Source: Cercis canadensis
Lineage: Eukaryota > Streptophyta > Magnoliopsida > Fabales > Fabaceae
Length of the DNA: 64,000 bases
NCBI GenBank assembly: GCA_003255065.1
Contig: QAOA01002417.1
Span: forward strand, 754,122-818,121
Direction of reading: 5' to 3'
Under the pieces are notes generated by a model. The model made no database searches. It was given only the letters and a program-made list of their open reading frames with translations, and was not told the DNA's origin. The position numbers and the translations under genes were made by a program. Positions 36,357 through 47,959 of this stretch are shown in pieces. Every line of letters starts with the position of its first letter. Positions within the stretch are counted from its first letter, which is position 1.

Positions 36357-39300
36357 TCAGAGAAGCGGACACCCTTGAACTTGGATCCCTTGAGCTGTTG
36401 GACATGAAGCTAGAGGGCATCTCTCCGAGTTGCCATCCCACCAGTTCAGATTGATGTGCTCCATCTCCAAACATAAGTAAAGCAACACTCCCATGAAGGC
36501 TAATCCAGCATCAAGTGCTGCTGACAGCACATAGTTGTGTCGACTCCACCAAGGACGATAATACCGGTAGGCAATAAAACCTGAGGCAAATCCAATAAGA
36601 ATCCAGCTAGAGTAGTTGACGGCTGTCGCTGGGGGCATCTCAACTACGGCTCCCAAGACCACAGGCATTGTGATAAGCTTAATCCAGTTTTTCTCTGGGA
36701 AAGCTTTATGTGCAAGCCAAACTAAGAGAGGAGCTATAGCCCCAGCCAAGAAAAACCAGTTGATGGCTGAGTAGTATCCAAGATCCCCAAAAATTCTCCT
36801 AGGCCCTATCAGACCCCATATGACAGATGCATCATAGAAGACATGATCACCAGGGCAAGTCCATGGGCTGCTTGCTGGAAGCAACTCTCTATCGCATATA
36901 TTTGGAATAGTGTTCATAAGCCACCAAGCTGTTCCTAATTGCACCAATGCGGCTATGATGGTGCCAACTACCTGACAAAGACATAAATTCCAATAGAAGA
37001 TCATATTGCTAAGAAAAAAAAAGCAATGGATCATCAAAAATAACATCACATATGGTGCAAACCTGTGCCACGAACATTGCTTTAGGAGGAATCTTCATGT
37101 AGTGGCCAAGTTTGAAGTCTTGCAGAAAGAAAATCGCCTGTTTCATACTTACATGCCCATATACTTTGAACAAGATGTTAGCAACAGGATATCCTGGATA
37201 TATATACCCAATGATGTATTCTGTGATCACATTCAAGCCCGGGGCCTGTTGAGTGATGAAAGGTTTTCCGTGTTAGCCGTGTAACAATCATATTGGACTG
37301 ATATACAGAGACACAACATATACCAGTTCTAATCATACGTATGAAGCCTGTCTATACCAACAAATTATATTCATATTAATTGCGATGTTGAGTGGATATG
37401 AAGAAAGATAATGCGCATAGATCTATAACAAACAGCAAATTTGATATTATTAAACAAATGCAAAATCTGTTTGCACCTGATTTGTTGTGGCTCTGATGAC
37501 TCCAACTGGGAGAGTGAACAAAACAGCTAGAGCACAGGCTAGCAAGACACCCCACCATGGCAGTTGGAGTTCATCGTTATAGTACTGGCATATAAATATG
37601 GTGGCCGTAATGTTAAAGAAAAGAATGAAAATAAACCACCATTCGGGAATCTGTTTATAATATTTTCTCATGAGCTTTGTGTGTATATCCATCTTCTTCT
37701 CTTGGAAGGCAGACTTGCTTAGCTGCAATATTTCTCTGCAGCAATGAGAAAATAACCTCAATTTAAAATGTATATTGTAGTATGAAAGCTAGTTTAGCCC
37801 TCCCCCTGTTTGCAAGATCTTGATGTAGAAATCAATGGAATTTAGATACAAACAAATTGCTCATAAGTCATAACCTCTTCAATAAAATTTAGTACCAGCA
37901 GAGGGAAGCTTATCATAAAACTAAAAATCATAGTCCATAGATCAAACAATGTCCTTTTCTTGCAGACAATTCATAGAAATTTTCATGAAAAAAGTGAGAC
38001 CTTTGGTTTACCTTCCATGGAAGAGGGATACATGAACGAGGGTAGCAGCAAGGCAAGCAAAACCTATACCATAAGACATGGCGAAAAGGGTGCTAATATA
38101 AAGAGGGCCTTCTCGCTCGTAAGCCTCCATGTCAAGGTGGAAATTGGAGTCTATTATAGCTGAGATGTTGTAATTTTGGCCATTGGACAAGAATAGGCCA
38201 TCTGAGAACATGGGAAATCTCCTTGCCTTGTATATATTGAGCCAATAAGCAAGTGGCGTGATGACATACATGAAGAGTGCAAAACCAGCGGCAACATTAG
38301 CAGTAGCAAACCAAGGACTGGCTAGTGGGCTGCCAAGGTAAGCGCTTATACTGGACCAATCCAAGCCAATAGCACCAACTCCAAGACCATGCAGCCCTGA
38401 ACCTAACTGTTGTGCTACAATGGAAGTGGGAAATATCCAGCAAATCCAGGACATTGATGTTAACAATGGGAACAGGTAGCCTGGAAACACATAATAGCAA
38501 AAACTGCAAATGAATGCTATGAGGAAGAACTGATTACGAGTTATCCCACCCTTGGGTCTCTCCTCGTTCTCATGTAGCGCCCTGTAAACAGATTATTTTG
38601 TTTAGAAAAAATCATTATTTTGGACATGAATTACCCCAGTTCCATGGAATTATGGCAAACAACACCAGCACAGAAACACGAACGACGTAGTTTTCTTAAT
38701 GCAAAAATTACAGGCTAAGAATATGGTGAAACATGTCAACAGTGTTATAAATCCGTTGCAGAAGTGTAAAGAATTTTATATTAAAAATGAATCACTGTTT
38801 TTTTTTGAATGTGAACAGGATCAAATTTAAACTCTTAATATTTTTATTCTATACTCAAAATTGACATGATGTAAATCTATTTAAATCAAATATGATATAA
38901 TATGAATGTTGACAAAATAATGTAAGTTAAGGCAAATACATTATGCATTAATTTAAAATATAATATTCAATAAACAAGAGACATAAAGTTATTGTGGGTT
39001 AAAATGGTAACCATAGTCAAAATGATAAAGGTTAGAATAAAAAAAAAGTTTAAATATACTACAGATTCTTGTAGTTTGGACGAATTTTGAATCATGTCTT
39101 TATAATTTTTTTTTTTCTTTTGGGGTCTTTATAATTTGAAATTTTTTTAATTGAGTCCTTTTTATCATCCCCGATTATAAATCCGTCAGTTTAATGCTGA
39201 CATGACAAACAATTTCTTTTATTGTCATATAGACAAGACATTTACTATATTAGCACTAAAATGACAGAATTATAATTAGTAGTAATAGCAGAGACCCAAT

Positions 39301-39993
39301 TAAAAAAATTTCAAACTATAAGAATCTCAAAAAAAAAAAAGAACATAATTCAAAATTCTTCCAAACTATAAATCTCACAGTACATTTAAACAAAAAAAGA
39401 GTACCTGAAGAGTGAGACTTGGACAAGATTTTGGGGCCACCACATGGGCGCAGGGTCCACCAAGTAGCGGCGAAACAGCCCAGCCCAACCAAAGCCCAAT
39501 ACCTGCGTTGTTAATATGACCAGGAACGCCACTAAGAAAGTCATGTGCTTCTTGTAGAAGACCTTCACGGCGGTGACGATGTGAATCGCGTAGACATTTG
39601 CAGCACCGCAACTGGCCAAAATCGTGATCAGCACGTGCTCCTTTACGTTGAAAGGTCCTGGGTTCAACGTAAACTCCCACTTTTCCCCCTCAAAAAACAC
39701 TCGCTTGGTGATGGTCGACGCCATAAGGTGACCGAGTGGGACCACCGCGATCTGAGCCGAGATCGCCGTAATCGACATAGGCTCCCGCCGGTACCAGAAG
39801 AACTGGTTGAGGAAGGAGAGCAAGACACACGCCACAGTTCCCAGAGTCCAGGTTCTGAAGGTCAATGTTGGCAGTGACGGATCGTCGTTGACCGGAACTG
39901 TGAGAGCCACCTGCTCGATCGGAGAGTTTTCCGGCGCCGAACAAGTTTCGCATGAACCGGAGGCCTTTGATTGATCGCCATGGTACTTGTCCA
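36357..39993 (-). CDS. Oligopeptide transporter (OPT family), start codon unresolved
   Basis: Proton-coupled transporter of small peptides, glutathione or metal chelates. Exons 39405-39993, 38012-38581, 37477-37735, 37063-37245 and 36357-36971 give about 738 aa with closed phase, the normal family length. Landmarks: [21 protein letters not shown] then TFRTWTLG (N-terminus), the NPGPFN motif in exon 1, [16 protein letters not shown] and a long helix-rich middle, [12 protein letters not shown] in exon 4 (family KIPPR motif, here with Lys at the last position), and [24 protein letters not shown] in exon 5. The reading frame starts at GTG GAC AAG (39994), with a stop six codons upstream of it and no ATG between. 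Either a short upstream exon ends in A and the ATG is split at TTTACAG|TG, or the start is mutated. Intron 1 carries a MITE. Confidence 0.92.
39048..39391. mobile_element. Mutator-like MITE in intron 1 of the oligopeptide transporter
   Basis: 344 bp with terminal inverted repeats of about 110 bp. GTTTAAATATACTACAGATT on the left pairs with inverted GTTTAAATGTACTGTGAGAT on the right, then TAGTTTGGA and GAATTTTGAAT repeat on both arms. The flanks are A9 (39039-39047) and A7GA (39392-39400), a likely 9-bp duplication with one mismatch in an A-run. The tip resembles those of the elements at 5026 and 10260. Its right end lies only 13 bp from exon 1. Confidence 0.78.
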
Positions 39994-39994
39994 C

Positions 39995-41012
39995 TGTAAA
40001 TGCATGGCCATGCCATAATTAATGCAATTGGATAGAGAGAAAAAAATACGAGGGAAAGTTAAATTAAGAGAAATCCAAGCCCTTACACAGGGGTGTTTTA
40101 ATTTGCATATAACCGGACATTCCTCTTCCAACTCCGGTTCCAAACGCTTTGGATTCCGAATATCCCGAGCCTTTTTCTTTTGGGTCAACGAGATCCACTT
40201 TTCATTTATACATGGCTTTTTTTTCGTATCATACGTAGATGGCTTTGATCTTTTTTTTTTTTTTTTTCTGCCACAAATGTCTAAANTTTTTTTTTTTTCT
40301 CTGCCACAAATGTCTAAATATTTAGTAATACAAATGGTATCTATGATCAAATCTGACAAATTAAATTGATATGTATTGTTTTTTTTTTTTCTCATAATAA
40401 TGGTATCTATACTAATTATTCCATAAAATTGTATGTTTTCTAATGTTTGGTCACTTGGTGTAAACAATTGACAAATATTTTTCCACGTTTGGCGTTATAA
40501 AGAAAATGGCTGCCAAGACAAAAAGGTCAGACACTGTAGAGGGCATGTGCGAACTGAGAAACGTGTCAAAATGGCTTGCACCCGAGTACCAGACCAATAT
40601 TGCGTCTAGGTTCACTAGCATACAGTTTCCCTTTCCACCATTTGAAGTAGATTTGGAAGGAAAGTATGATAGAATTGAAACGTAAGTACGAAAATGTTAT
40701 TGTCAAAGCCATCGTCATTATTATACCTTACTGAGATGAAAACCAATTGAGGATAATCAACATACGGAAAAATATCAAAGAGCCTTAATCGTTCCCTTGT
40801 GTACATTTCTGTATTATGGATGCCGACAACAATGACATGTCATAATAACTTAAGTTCATTAGAGTAAATTGGCTATATGCTAATTGTCATTAATAACCAT
40901 GCATTTGTTGTATGAATATTCTTAATCCCTACCGCACATATCTAAATTTGTTCAGCAATAAAAAATAATATTTCCCTAGGGGATTANAAAAAAAAAAAAA
41001 AAAAAAAAAAGA
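39995..41012. other. Intergenic between transporter and NSUN gene, two assembly joins
   Basis: About 1 kb on the 5' side of the transporter. T-runs surround N at 40286, where CTGCCACAAATGTCTAAA is repeated on both sides. A second N at 40987 is in a long A-run. No coding exon is evident, although a missing first exon of the transporter should lie here or be lost at the join. Confidence 0.5.
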
Positions 41013-43724
41013 TCAAATGATTAATTTTGTGAACTTTGCCACGAAGAGTCCACTGGTTTGAGACGTTAGTGGGTCAAAGCGCAGTGTTTTTGGTATCCGA
41101 CCATCCTTGCAAGGCCAATTTGTAGCAGTTTCTATCTCCTGCAATTCTGTAGATTGAAAGAAAAGTTGCCAAAACAAAGGAAAGAATACATTAAGAACAT
41201 GAATGATAACTCTGTTGCAATTGGAAATTTTGACATGAAAGCAAAAACTGTGTATATATGATCCAAGGACCAGCATTAATATATATCCATACAATCAACT
41301 CATGATGCATATTAACTTCACAATTTACTATCCCACATCACAAACTTTCACGCATTAATTGTGTCCAGGTCAAAATGATAATTTTGTAATCTGCAACAAT
41401 TTCCAACGCCTTTTGTGCCCCACAGCTAGGTGGATTTGATACATTTGCTAACAGAGGCTCATTTTACTGGGACTAATCTAAACGGAGAGCTTATACAAGG
41501 AAAGCACAGAACATTTTACTAGAAACAAGTAACATAAAACTGCTAATCATATCAGTGATATGGATACAACGGTATATTAAATTATGAACCAAAAGAAATA
41601 ATTGAACTTCAGAGAAAATTCACACAGGAAATAACTTGAAGCATAAAGATCCTACCAGCAGACGTATTTTCCTTCAGGAACTGCTCTACCACATCTTCAT
41701 TCTGAGCAACAGTTAAGCTAACCAATAAAAAGGTACTGGTCAGAATACAGGAACATAATAAAAACCGTAGTTTGTGCACATTTTGAGTGCATTTAAAGAA
41801 CCAAGAGGAACTTAAACTACAAGGTACCTGCAAGTGCTGTAGACTAGCGACCCTCCTACTTTTAGTAATCTGAAACCATTAGTTAGGAGATTCAACTGCA
41901 GCCAGGAACAAAAGATATATGAGGGGTAAAAGAAGGTGATCCAAATGGAAAATGATAATACAAGTAGGCTTTATGATGCAGAACATGTATTTATGGATCA
42001 AGAGAATAATGTGTCACTTGCCTGAAGAACATGCAAGCTATCAGTTCTCTCTGCATCTAGTACACGACGCTGGAGAGTTTTCCAGCCCCAATGTTCAAAC
42101 TTTTGGATATGTTTAACTGAACCATCATGAGTGCACTCTGCATCCACAAGGACCTGTATTAAACCCCAACAGATAATCAACTTATCAGGGTAGAAAGAAA
42201 CATACAACTAAGAAATATACAATCAAATTAAACTACAATTAACCTTGTCATAGCCACAGCTCCCAATCTCATTCTCAGATAAAGTCTTGTATAATTCTCC
42301 TTTAGTTAGTCCAACAACTCCAGAATGCTGCCCATAATATATGAGTTCAGGAGGCTGAGACCTAGAGATCAACTGTGGAGGACCACTTTTATTTGCCTTT
42401 TTCCTCTCCTTCCATGGTCTTCTGGATGTCCACTCCTTAAATACATCCACTTTTTCTTCCAACTGATCTGTTTGATACTAGATAAAATGATAATACATCA
42501 AAAAGCAGGTAAATGATGAGTTATCTAAATCTATTACATTACAAGATTGGCTAACTTTATCACTAATTTAAAATTTTGATTACATGATTTACAGACAGAA
42601 TGAAATCCTGCAGGAACAAGTGAAAATGTTGTTCCATCAGCAACAAAAAGCCTGCATCGATCACCCAGTGTATATTTCTGCAGCATTGTTCTGCATGCTG
42701 CTAAACGGTGTTTTGCTACATCTACTCCAGTTACAGAGCCTGAATTCCCAAGAAGGTCTAATATCATACAAAGTTTAGCACCTGAAAATTAAATTTGCAA
42801 AAAGGTTATCGGATCATGATTCTAGAATATTAAAAAATTAGATGTAAAGTTGCTCTACAACTAAAGACAGCAATAAACAAAAGATATGATAGAAAAAATT
42901 ATGTAAAATCACAACTGGATTTAAGCAATTCTATAAATGTGCTATCAGAAAGATGTACTTTATCAACACTATCAGATACCAGTTTAGCATAATTTAGCAG
43001 AGAAACATGTACCAGGAGCAGCACATAGATCAAGGACATGATCTCCTGCTGATATATTCAAAGCCATAACAGCAGCTCCGGAAGATGCATCAATTCCATA
43101 TATCTTATACCCGACCCATCACACACCAGAAATAGTGTTATCAGCATGATAGTTAAACAAAGAATAACAATAATTCAAATATAGGGCATAATCAAATAAG
43201 CAGAATAATAAATTTTCTAAGGGTTGTTGAAAGAAATAAAATCTTTGAATGTGAAAGTGGAAGTCTTGCAAATAAATTCACAAATCTATAGCATCCAAGC
43301 ATACTTATCTTACCTTCCCTTCTTGGTATGCCTTCGAGCTAGCAATCTGAATATCAGGTGGAATAGAGTAAAACCCTGCCAACCAATCCACTTTCTGGAG
43401 TTTACATCTCATCTCTGCATCAACCTCTTCAAGATAAGCTTCACAACCAGGTTTCAATCTTTCCACACCCCCCACAAGATAAAAAAAATGTTCTTTCAAT
43501 TTTGCAGCTTAGGTAAACGAATGAGCAGTATCAACTAGACGGAGCTGAAAGAAGTTGAAGACTAAAAAGAGCTTATGTTTAGTGAAATGCTTCAAGTAAG
43601 TGTTGAATTACCGAATGTATCGTGGAGTGGAATCAATTGCAGTATAAATCGAAGGGTCAAGCCCATTCTCCTCCAGAAAGTCAAGGAAAGCATCAGGCAA
43701 CGGTAGTTTTTCAGCGTCTTCCAT
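41013..43724 (-). CDS. NSUN/RsmF-type RNA (cytosine-5) methyltransferase
   Basis: SAM-dependent enzyme that makes m5C in tRNA or rRNA. Nine exons: 43612-43724, 43314-43458, 43013-43103, 42593-42781, 42244-42467, 42022-42153, 41828-41895, 41656-41717 and 41013-41146; about 385 aa, phase closed. The core Rossmann fold starts at IYGIDASSGAAVMALNISAG, with motif I VLDLCAAPGAKLCMILDLLG and motif II GVDVAKHRL. VLVDAECTHDGS is motif IV and LVYSTCSLTVAQNEDVVEQF motif VI with the catalytic TCS cysteine, followed by DGRIPKTLRFDPLTSQTSGLF at the C-terminus. Intron 6 has a GC donor (CTTCAG|GCAAGTG). The exon 4/5 border has two in-phase choices (donor GTAAAT with acceptor CAG|ATC, or donor GTCTGT with acceptor TAG|TAT) that differ by two residues net. 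The exact RNA target is not readable from sequence. Confidence 0.9.
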
Positions 43725-44237
43725 CAAAATTTGGAAGTAAAAAACTATTTGAACAAAAGGAATGTTTTTATCAGCGCTAGCGGATCAGATTCTACAAGCG
43801 CAGCACGATGCTTTGGTTGGGGCCGACGAAATGGAGGGAAAAACAAAGGGCAGGGTTTTAGAGGGACTGGGGCAATCATGGCCAGGAGTAAAGCAAAACG
43901 GCAATAATATCGAAGTCCAAAACTGTCGTTCAAAGCTGCTAACTTACAACGACGAAAGCTGTCGTTTTTGCTTGCGTGGCACATTTGTTATGAGTTCCCT
44001 CCAAAGTAGCTGGAATCCGACGCACACCGCAACCAAATCTGACGCGGCACGCAATTTAACCACTTATTTATTGATTTCGAGTAGCACCTCCGTCATCCAT
44101 AGATAAGAGAAAGCGTCTGAAACAGCTGCTGAAGCGGTTCCAATAGCATTCTGTGCCCCCGTTTTTGCTCCTCCTTCACCTGGTTTTCTTTGGGGTCAAA
44201 CCAAGCAACTAGCCCCCAGCTTCCCAACCCACGTGCA
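43725..44237. other. Bidirectional promoter region, NSUN (-) and rhodanese 1 (+)
   Basis: About 510 bp between divergent genes. The NSUN side is GC-richer and without an obvious TATA box. The rhodanese side has CCCACGTGCATAT (CACGTG G-box) just before its TATA box. Confidence 0.5.
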
Positions 44238-44247
44238 TATATAAATA
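44238..44247 (+). promoter_or_regulatory. TATA box of rhodanese gene 1
   Basis: TATATAAATA lies 7 bp after a CACGTG G-box and about 120 bp upstream of the ATG at 44357. An in-frame ATG at 44261 is only about 14 bp after the TATA box, so it should be upstream of transcription start. Confidence 0.65.
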
Positions 44248-44356
44248 GCGGTTCTTCATCATGAGCTCCAATGGCATTGAAAGGTTTGACTTTTTTCTAT
44301 TTTACACACATTTGTATTTAGCTCACAATTTCAGAGTCATCACTGCAGTTAACAAT

Positions 44357-45521
44357 ATGGGTCATTCCTGTGTTTTGGCATTTCTTCTTCTTCTTCTTTT
44401 TATCTTCTGTAGCTCGGGATCAGAGGTTGTCACCGTTGATGTACATTCAGCCAAGAGTCTCATCAACAAGGGCTATGTTTATCTGGACGTCAGGTACAAA
44501 TTCTTCAATTTTTTACCCTGTTTCTGTTGTATTTATGGGGCTATGTTGGTTTATGTGAACTGGATTTCGAGGTAATGATGTTTGTTTACTGAAACATGAA
44601 CTTAATTCATTTGGCAATTATAGGACGGTGGAAGAGTTCGAAAAAGGACATGTGGATGCAGAGAAGATCCTTAACATTCCGTACATGTTTACTACCCTAG
44701 AGGGTAATAAATTTTGATCTTTAATTCTAATTGGACCTTTTTGGAGGGTAAATCTTCTTTCTTTGTCTTAGATATTGACTGAAATCCTTTGGTTTCGGAC
44801 AACAGGTAGGGTGAAAAACCCAGAGTTTCTGAAAGAGGTTTCAGCTGCTTGTAACAAAGAAGATAATATTATTGTGGTAATTTTTCTGTTCTAGTGTCTT
44901 GAAATTCATGTTTTGGAAACAGTTACTATAATTTCTCCTTGATTTTTCTTTTTGGGTTAATAGAATACTTACTATTTAAGGCCAAAATGGTTTATTTGTT
45001 GGACGAACTCTGTTTTCAGGGTTGTCAAAGCGGGGTCAGATCTCTGTATGCAACCGCCGATCTTCTGGCTGATGTAAGTTAATTCATTTTAACTTAATTA
45101 TATTATTCAAGTTATTGAAACAAAGTCAATCTCTGATTTGATTCAATTTTATCAATTTTTTTAAAAAAAAAATAAAAAACCAATTTTCCATTTCGATAAA
45201 AAGTCCCAAGTTCTCACCATTTTGTGCTGAGTTATGATCATCCTACATTCTTTTTTATCTGAATGCAATCTCACTGGCTATTATCTTCTGCATAGTACTC
45301 TGTTTTGTTCTGTGACAAAGGATGAGAAGACCAATTAGTATTCACATGAATTTCAGGGTTTTAAGGATGTGAACGACATGGGAGGAGGTTACCTCGACTG
45401 GGTTAAGAATGAGTTTGCTGTGAAAAAACCAGTTAAAGATGAGTTACCATTGCCAGTGGTTGAACCAGTTAAGAATGATTTTCCTGCCAAAGAACCTGTG
45501 GTTGTAAGAGTCGAGCTCTGA
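44357..45521 (+). CDS. Rhodanese-like sulfurtransferase 1 (single-domain)
   Basis: Exons 44357-44493, 44624-44703, 44806-44876, 45020-45073 and 45357-45521 encode 168 aa with closed phase. Single rhodanese domains of the plant STR16-18 group move sulfane sulfur from thiosulfate or similar donors to thiol acceptors. The domain reads VDVHSAKSLINKGYVYLDVR, TVEEFEKGHVDAEKILNIPY and IIVGCQSGVRS, where the cysteine of GCQSGVR is the sulfur-carrying active site, then GGYLDWVKN. The first 22 residues (MGHSCVLAFLLLLLFIFCSSG) form a strong signal-peptide-like helix, so secretion or membrane association is likely. The C-terminal tail repeats PVKDELP and PVKNDFP, a feature absent from copy 2. Confidence 0.93.
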
Positions 45522-45648
45522 TTGGTTAGAGGGTCATTGTTTTTTCTAAATGCACTTCCATCATGTAAACCATATGTACCAGACTGTAGAGGATAATTAA
45601 GCTTTACACTACTGTACCCACTTGAAGTATGTACAAATTAATTTTATT

Positions 45649-46389
45649 TGGGTGAAGTGAACTATATCATTATTCAGAATGTCTTTGTTAAGTTTTACAC
45701 TCAACAAAAGCTCAACTTGTTGTCAGCTATCATACTTCACTTCTTTGAATGTTGGTTAAAATTGTACACACTTTTTATTTTATTTTAAAAACCTACATAA
45801 ATCTCATGGTTTTAAAACTACTATTAAATTTCGTATATGTAACTACTATTGTTTGAATAACTACTATTGTTTGAATAATTTTTTGAGAAGTAATCAATTC
45901 ATAGCGTATACAATTGACACAAACTCTAATGCGAATTTGAGTTTAATTTAGAAAAAGTTTGAATGGAACCAATTGAATTCAGATTGTTGTAACTTATATT
46001 TTGATATATTGGGCTAAGTTTCACTNTGGGTGAAGTGAACTATATCATTATTCAGAATGTCTTTGTTAAGTTTTACACTCAACAAAAGCTCAACTTGTTG
46101 TCAGCTATCATACTTCACTTCTTTGAATGTTGATTAAAATTGTACACACTTTTTATTTTATTTTAAAAACCTACATAAATCTCATGGTTTAAAAACTACT
46201 ATTAAATTTCGTATATATAACTACTATTGTTTGAATAATTTTTTGAGAAGTAATCAATTCATGTTGTGCGTATACAATTGACACAAACTCTAATGCGAAT
46301 TTGAGTTTAATTTAGAAAAAGTTTGAATGGAACCAATTGAATTCAGATTGTTGTAACTTATATTTTGATATATTAGGCTAAGTTTCACT
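45649..46389. repeat. ~370-bp direct duplication around N at 46026
   Basis: 45649-46025 and 46027-46389 are near-identical. The left copy has an extra tandem AACTACTATTGTTTGAATA unit; the right copy has a few additional bases (TTGTGCG). There are several SNPs. This pattern fits two alleles or overlapping contig ends placed in series. Confidence 0.88.
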
Positions 46390-46700
46390 ATTGGATCTAA
46401 TTGAAATTTTGTAAGAAGATTCATAAAACGTAACTCTTCAATATTAAACGATAAAATTGTGAATTGGAATATTTTACACCCTAAATTAAATTTAAAAAAA
46501 ATGATGAAATGATAAAATTACATATTTTATAAATATAAAAGAATTAAATTATGCTATTTTAAACAAAAAAGACTAAAAAATATAAGTTATTAGAATAAAA
46601 GAACTAAAATTACAATTAAACCTAAATTTTTTACACACAACGTGTTTTATTGAATTAATATTCTTATCAAATATAATTCAACCATACTACAAAAGTTAAA

Positions 46701-46714
46701 CCCCCCCGGGGGGG
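46701..46714. other. C7G7 perfect palindrome
   Basis: Seven C followed by seven G in very AT-rich DNA, about 190 bp upstream of the ATG of rhodanese gene 2. It could form a stable cruciform or hairpin, or be a joining artefact. No known element matches. Confidence 0.6.
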
Positions 46715-46900
46715 CATGGTCCACATGCAATCATGATATGATAACGCCGTTATAACGGTTCTTCGTCATGGGCTCCACTGCAATTGGAAAGGTTTGACCC
46801 ACAAAATTTAGAAGACATCACAGCAATTTTTTAGAATTATCTTCTACATATTTGCATTAATGCATATGTATCTAACAATTTCAGAATCATCGCTTTAGAT

Positions 46901-47959
46901 ATGAGTAATTCCTGGGTTGTGCCCTCTTCTGGTTTGCTACTTCTTTTCGTTACCTTTTGTTGCTCGGAAGCAGAGCTCGTCACCATTGATGTAAACTCAG
47001 CCAGGGATCTGCTCAACACTGGTTACATTTATCTTGATGTTAGGTTGAAATCTTTTCAATTTTGAAATTATGGAAATATATAGGTTTATATAAACTGGGT
47101 TTCCATTTAATGATGTTTATTAACTGAATACCGAACTGATCCATTTGAAAACAGGACAGTTGAAGAGTTCGAGCAAGGCCATGTGGATGCAGAGAAGATA
47201 ATCAACATCCCTTACTTGTTCAACACCCCAGAGGGTAATAAAATTTAATCTCTAACACTACAATTAAACCTCGTTTGAAGATTTTTGCTTACAGATTTTA
47301 AGGTGGAATGATATTCTTTGATTTTGGACAACAGGTGGGGTGAAAAACCCATTGTTTCTGAAGCAGGTTTCATCTGTTTGCCACAAAGAGGATCATATTA
47401 TTGTGGTATTTTCTATTTTATAGTTTTTATATTATGTGAAATTACCATGATTTTTGCTTGTCCTTTCTTTCTTGGTTAACACTAGAGTTACCACTTAAGC
47501 ACAAAATAGTTCATTTTTTGGATGAACTCTGTATTTCAGGGTTGTCAAAGTGGGATCAGATCTCTGTCTGCAGCTGCTGATCTTCTTGCTGATGTAAGTT
47601 TATGGATTTCAACTGCAGCACACCATATTATTATTCATATTATTGTTACTAAATTTATCCATTACTGATGCAACAAATAAAAAGAACCCCAATTGTCCAT
47701 TTTATGCTGAGTCATGAGCTTATGATCATTTTGCGTTTTCTTTTCTTTTTCTGAATTCAATATAAAATGGCAAAAGTTATTATAGTCTTAAATATTATGC
47801 TTTCGTTTTCTTCTTTTGGTTTATTTGTTCTATGCCAGAGTAACTTGAATTGATATGAAACGGCAGGGTTTTGAGGATGTGAAGAACATGGAAGGAGGTT
47901 ATTTGGAGTGGGTTCAAAATGGGTTTCCTGTGATAGAACCTGCGGCCAACGAGATCTGA
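46901..47959 (+). CDS. Rhodanese-like sulfurtransferase 2, tandem paralogue
   Basis: Exons 46901-47043, 47155-47234, 47335-47405, 47540-47593 and 47867-47959 encode 146 aa, phase closed. The middle exons have exactly the lengths of copy 1 (80, 71, 54 bp), showing tandem duplication. The rhodanese core is kept (VDVNSARDLLNTGYIYLDVR is read VTIDVNSARD at its start; TVEEFEQGHVDAEKIINIPY; GCQSGIRS with the active cysteine; GGYLEWVQN). The N-terminus SSGLLLLFVTFCCSEAE is again signal-like. The tail is 24 residues shorter than in copy 1 and lacks the repeat. The promoter region aligns with copy 1, but its TATATAAATAGCGG is CGTTATAACGG here, so the TATA box is lost. Confidence 0.93.

Larger units (their letters stand above)
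45522..46900. other. Spacer between rhodanese genes with a duplicated block
   Basis: Mostly AT-rich DNA. It holds the direct duplication at 45649-46389 around an N, and a C7G7 palindrome at 46701-46714. No gene. Confidence 0.55.

Noticed and set aside
39862-40467. 201-aa minus-strand open frame overlapping the transporter 5' end
   Set aside because: It runs through lysine-coding A-runs and the N at 40286 and is out of frame with the transporter.
44261-44356. 32-residue in-frame N-terminal extension of rhodanese 1 from an earlier ATG
   Set aside because: That ATG lies about 14 bp from the TATA box and so is probably not transcribed; the downstream ATG starts a clean signal peptide.
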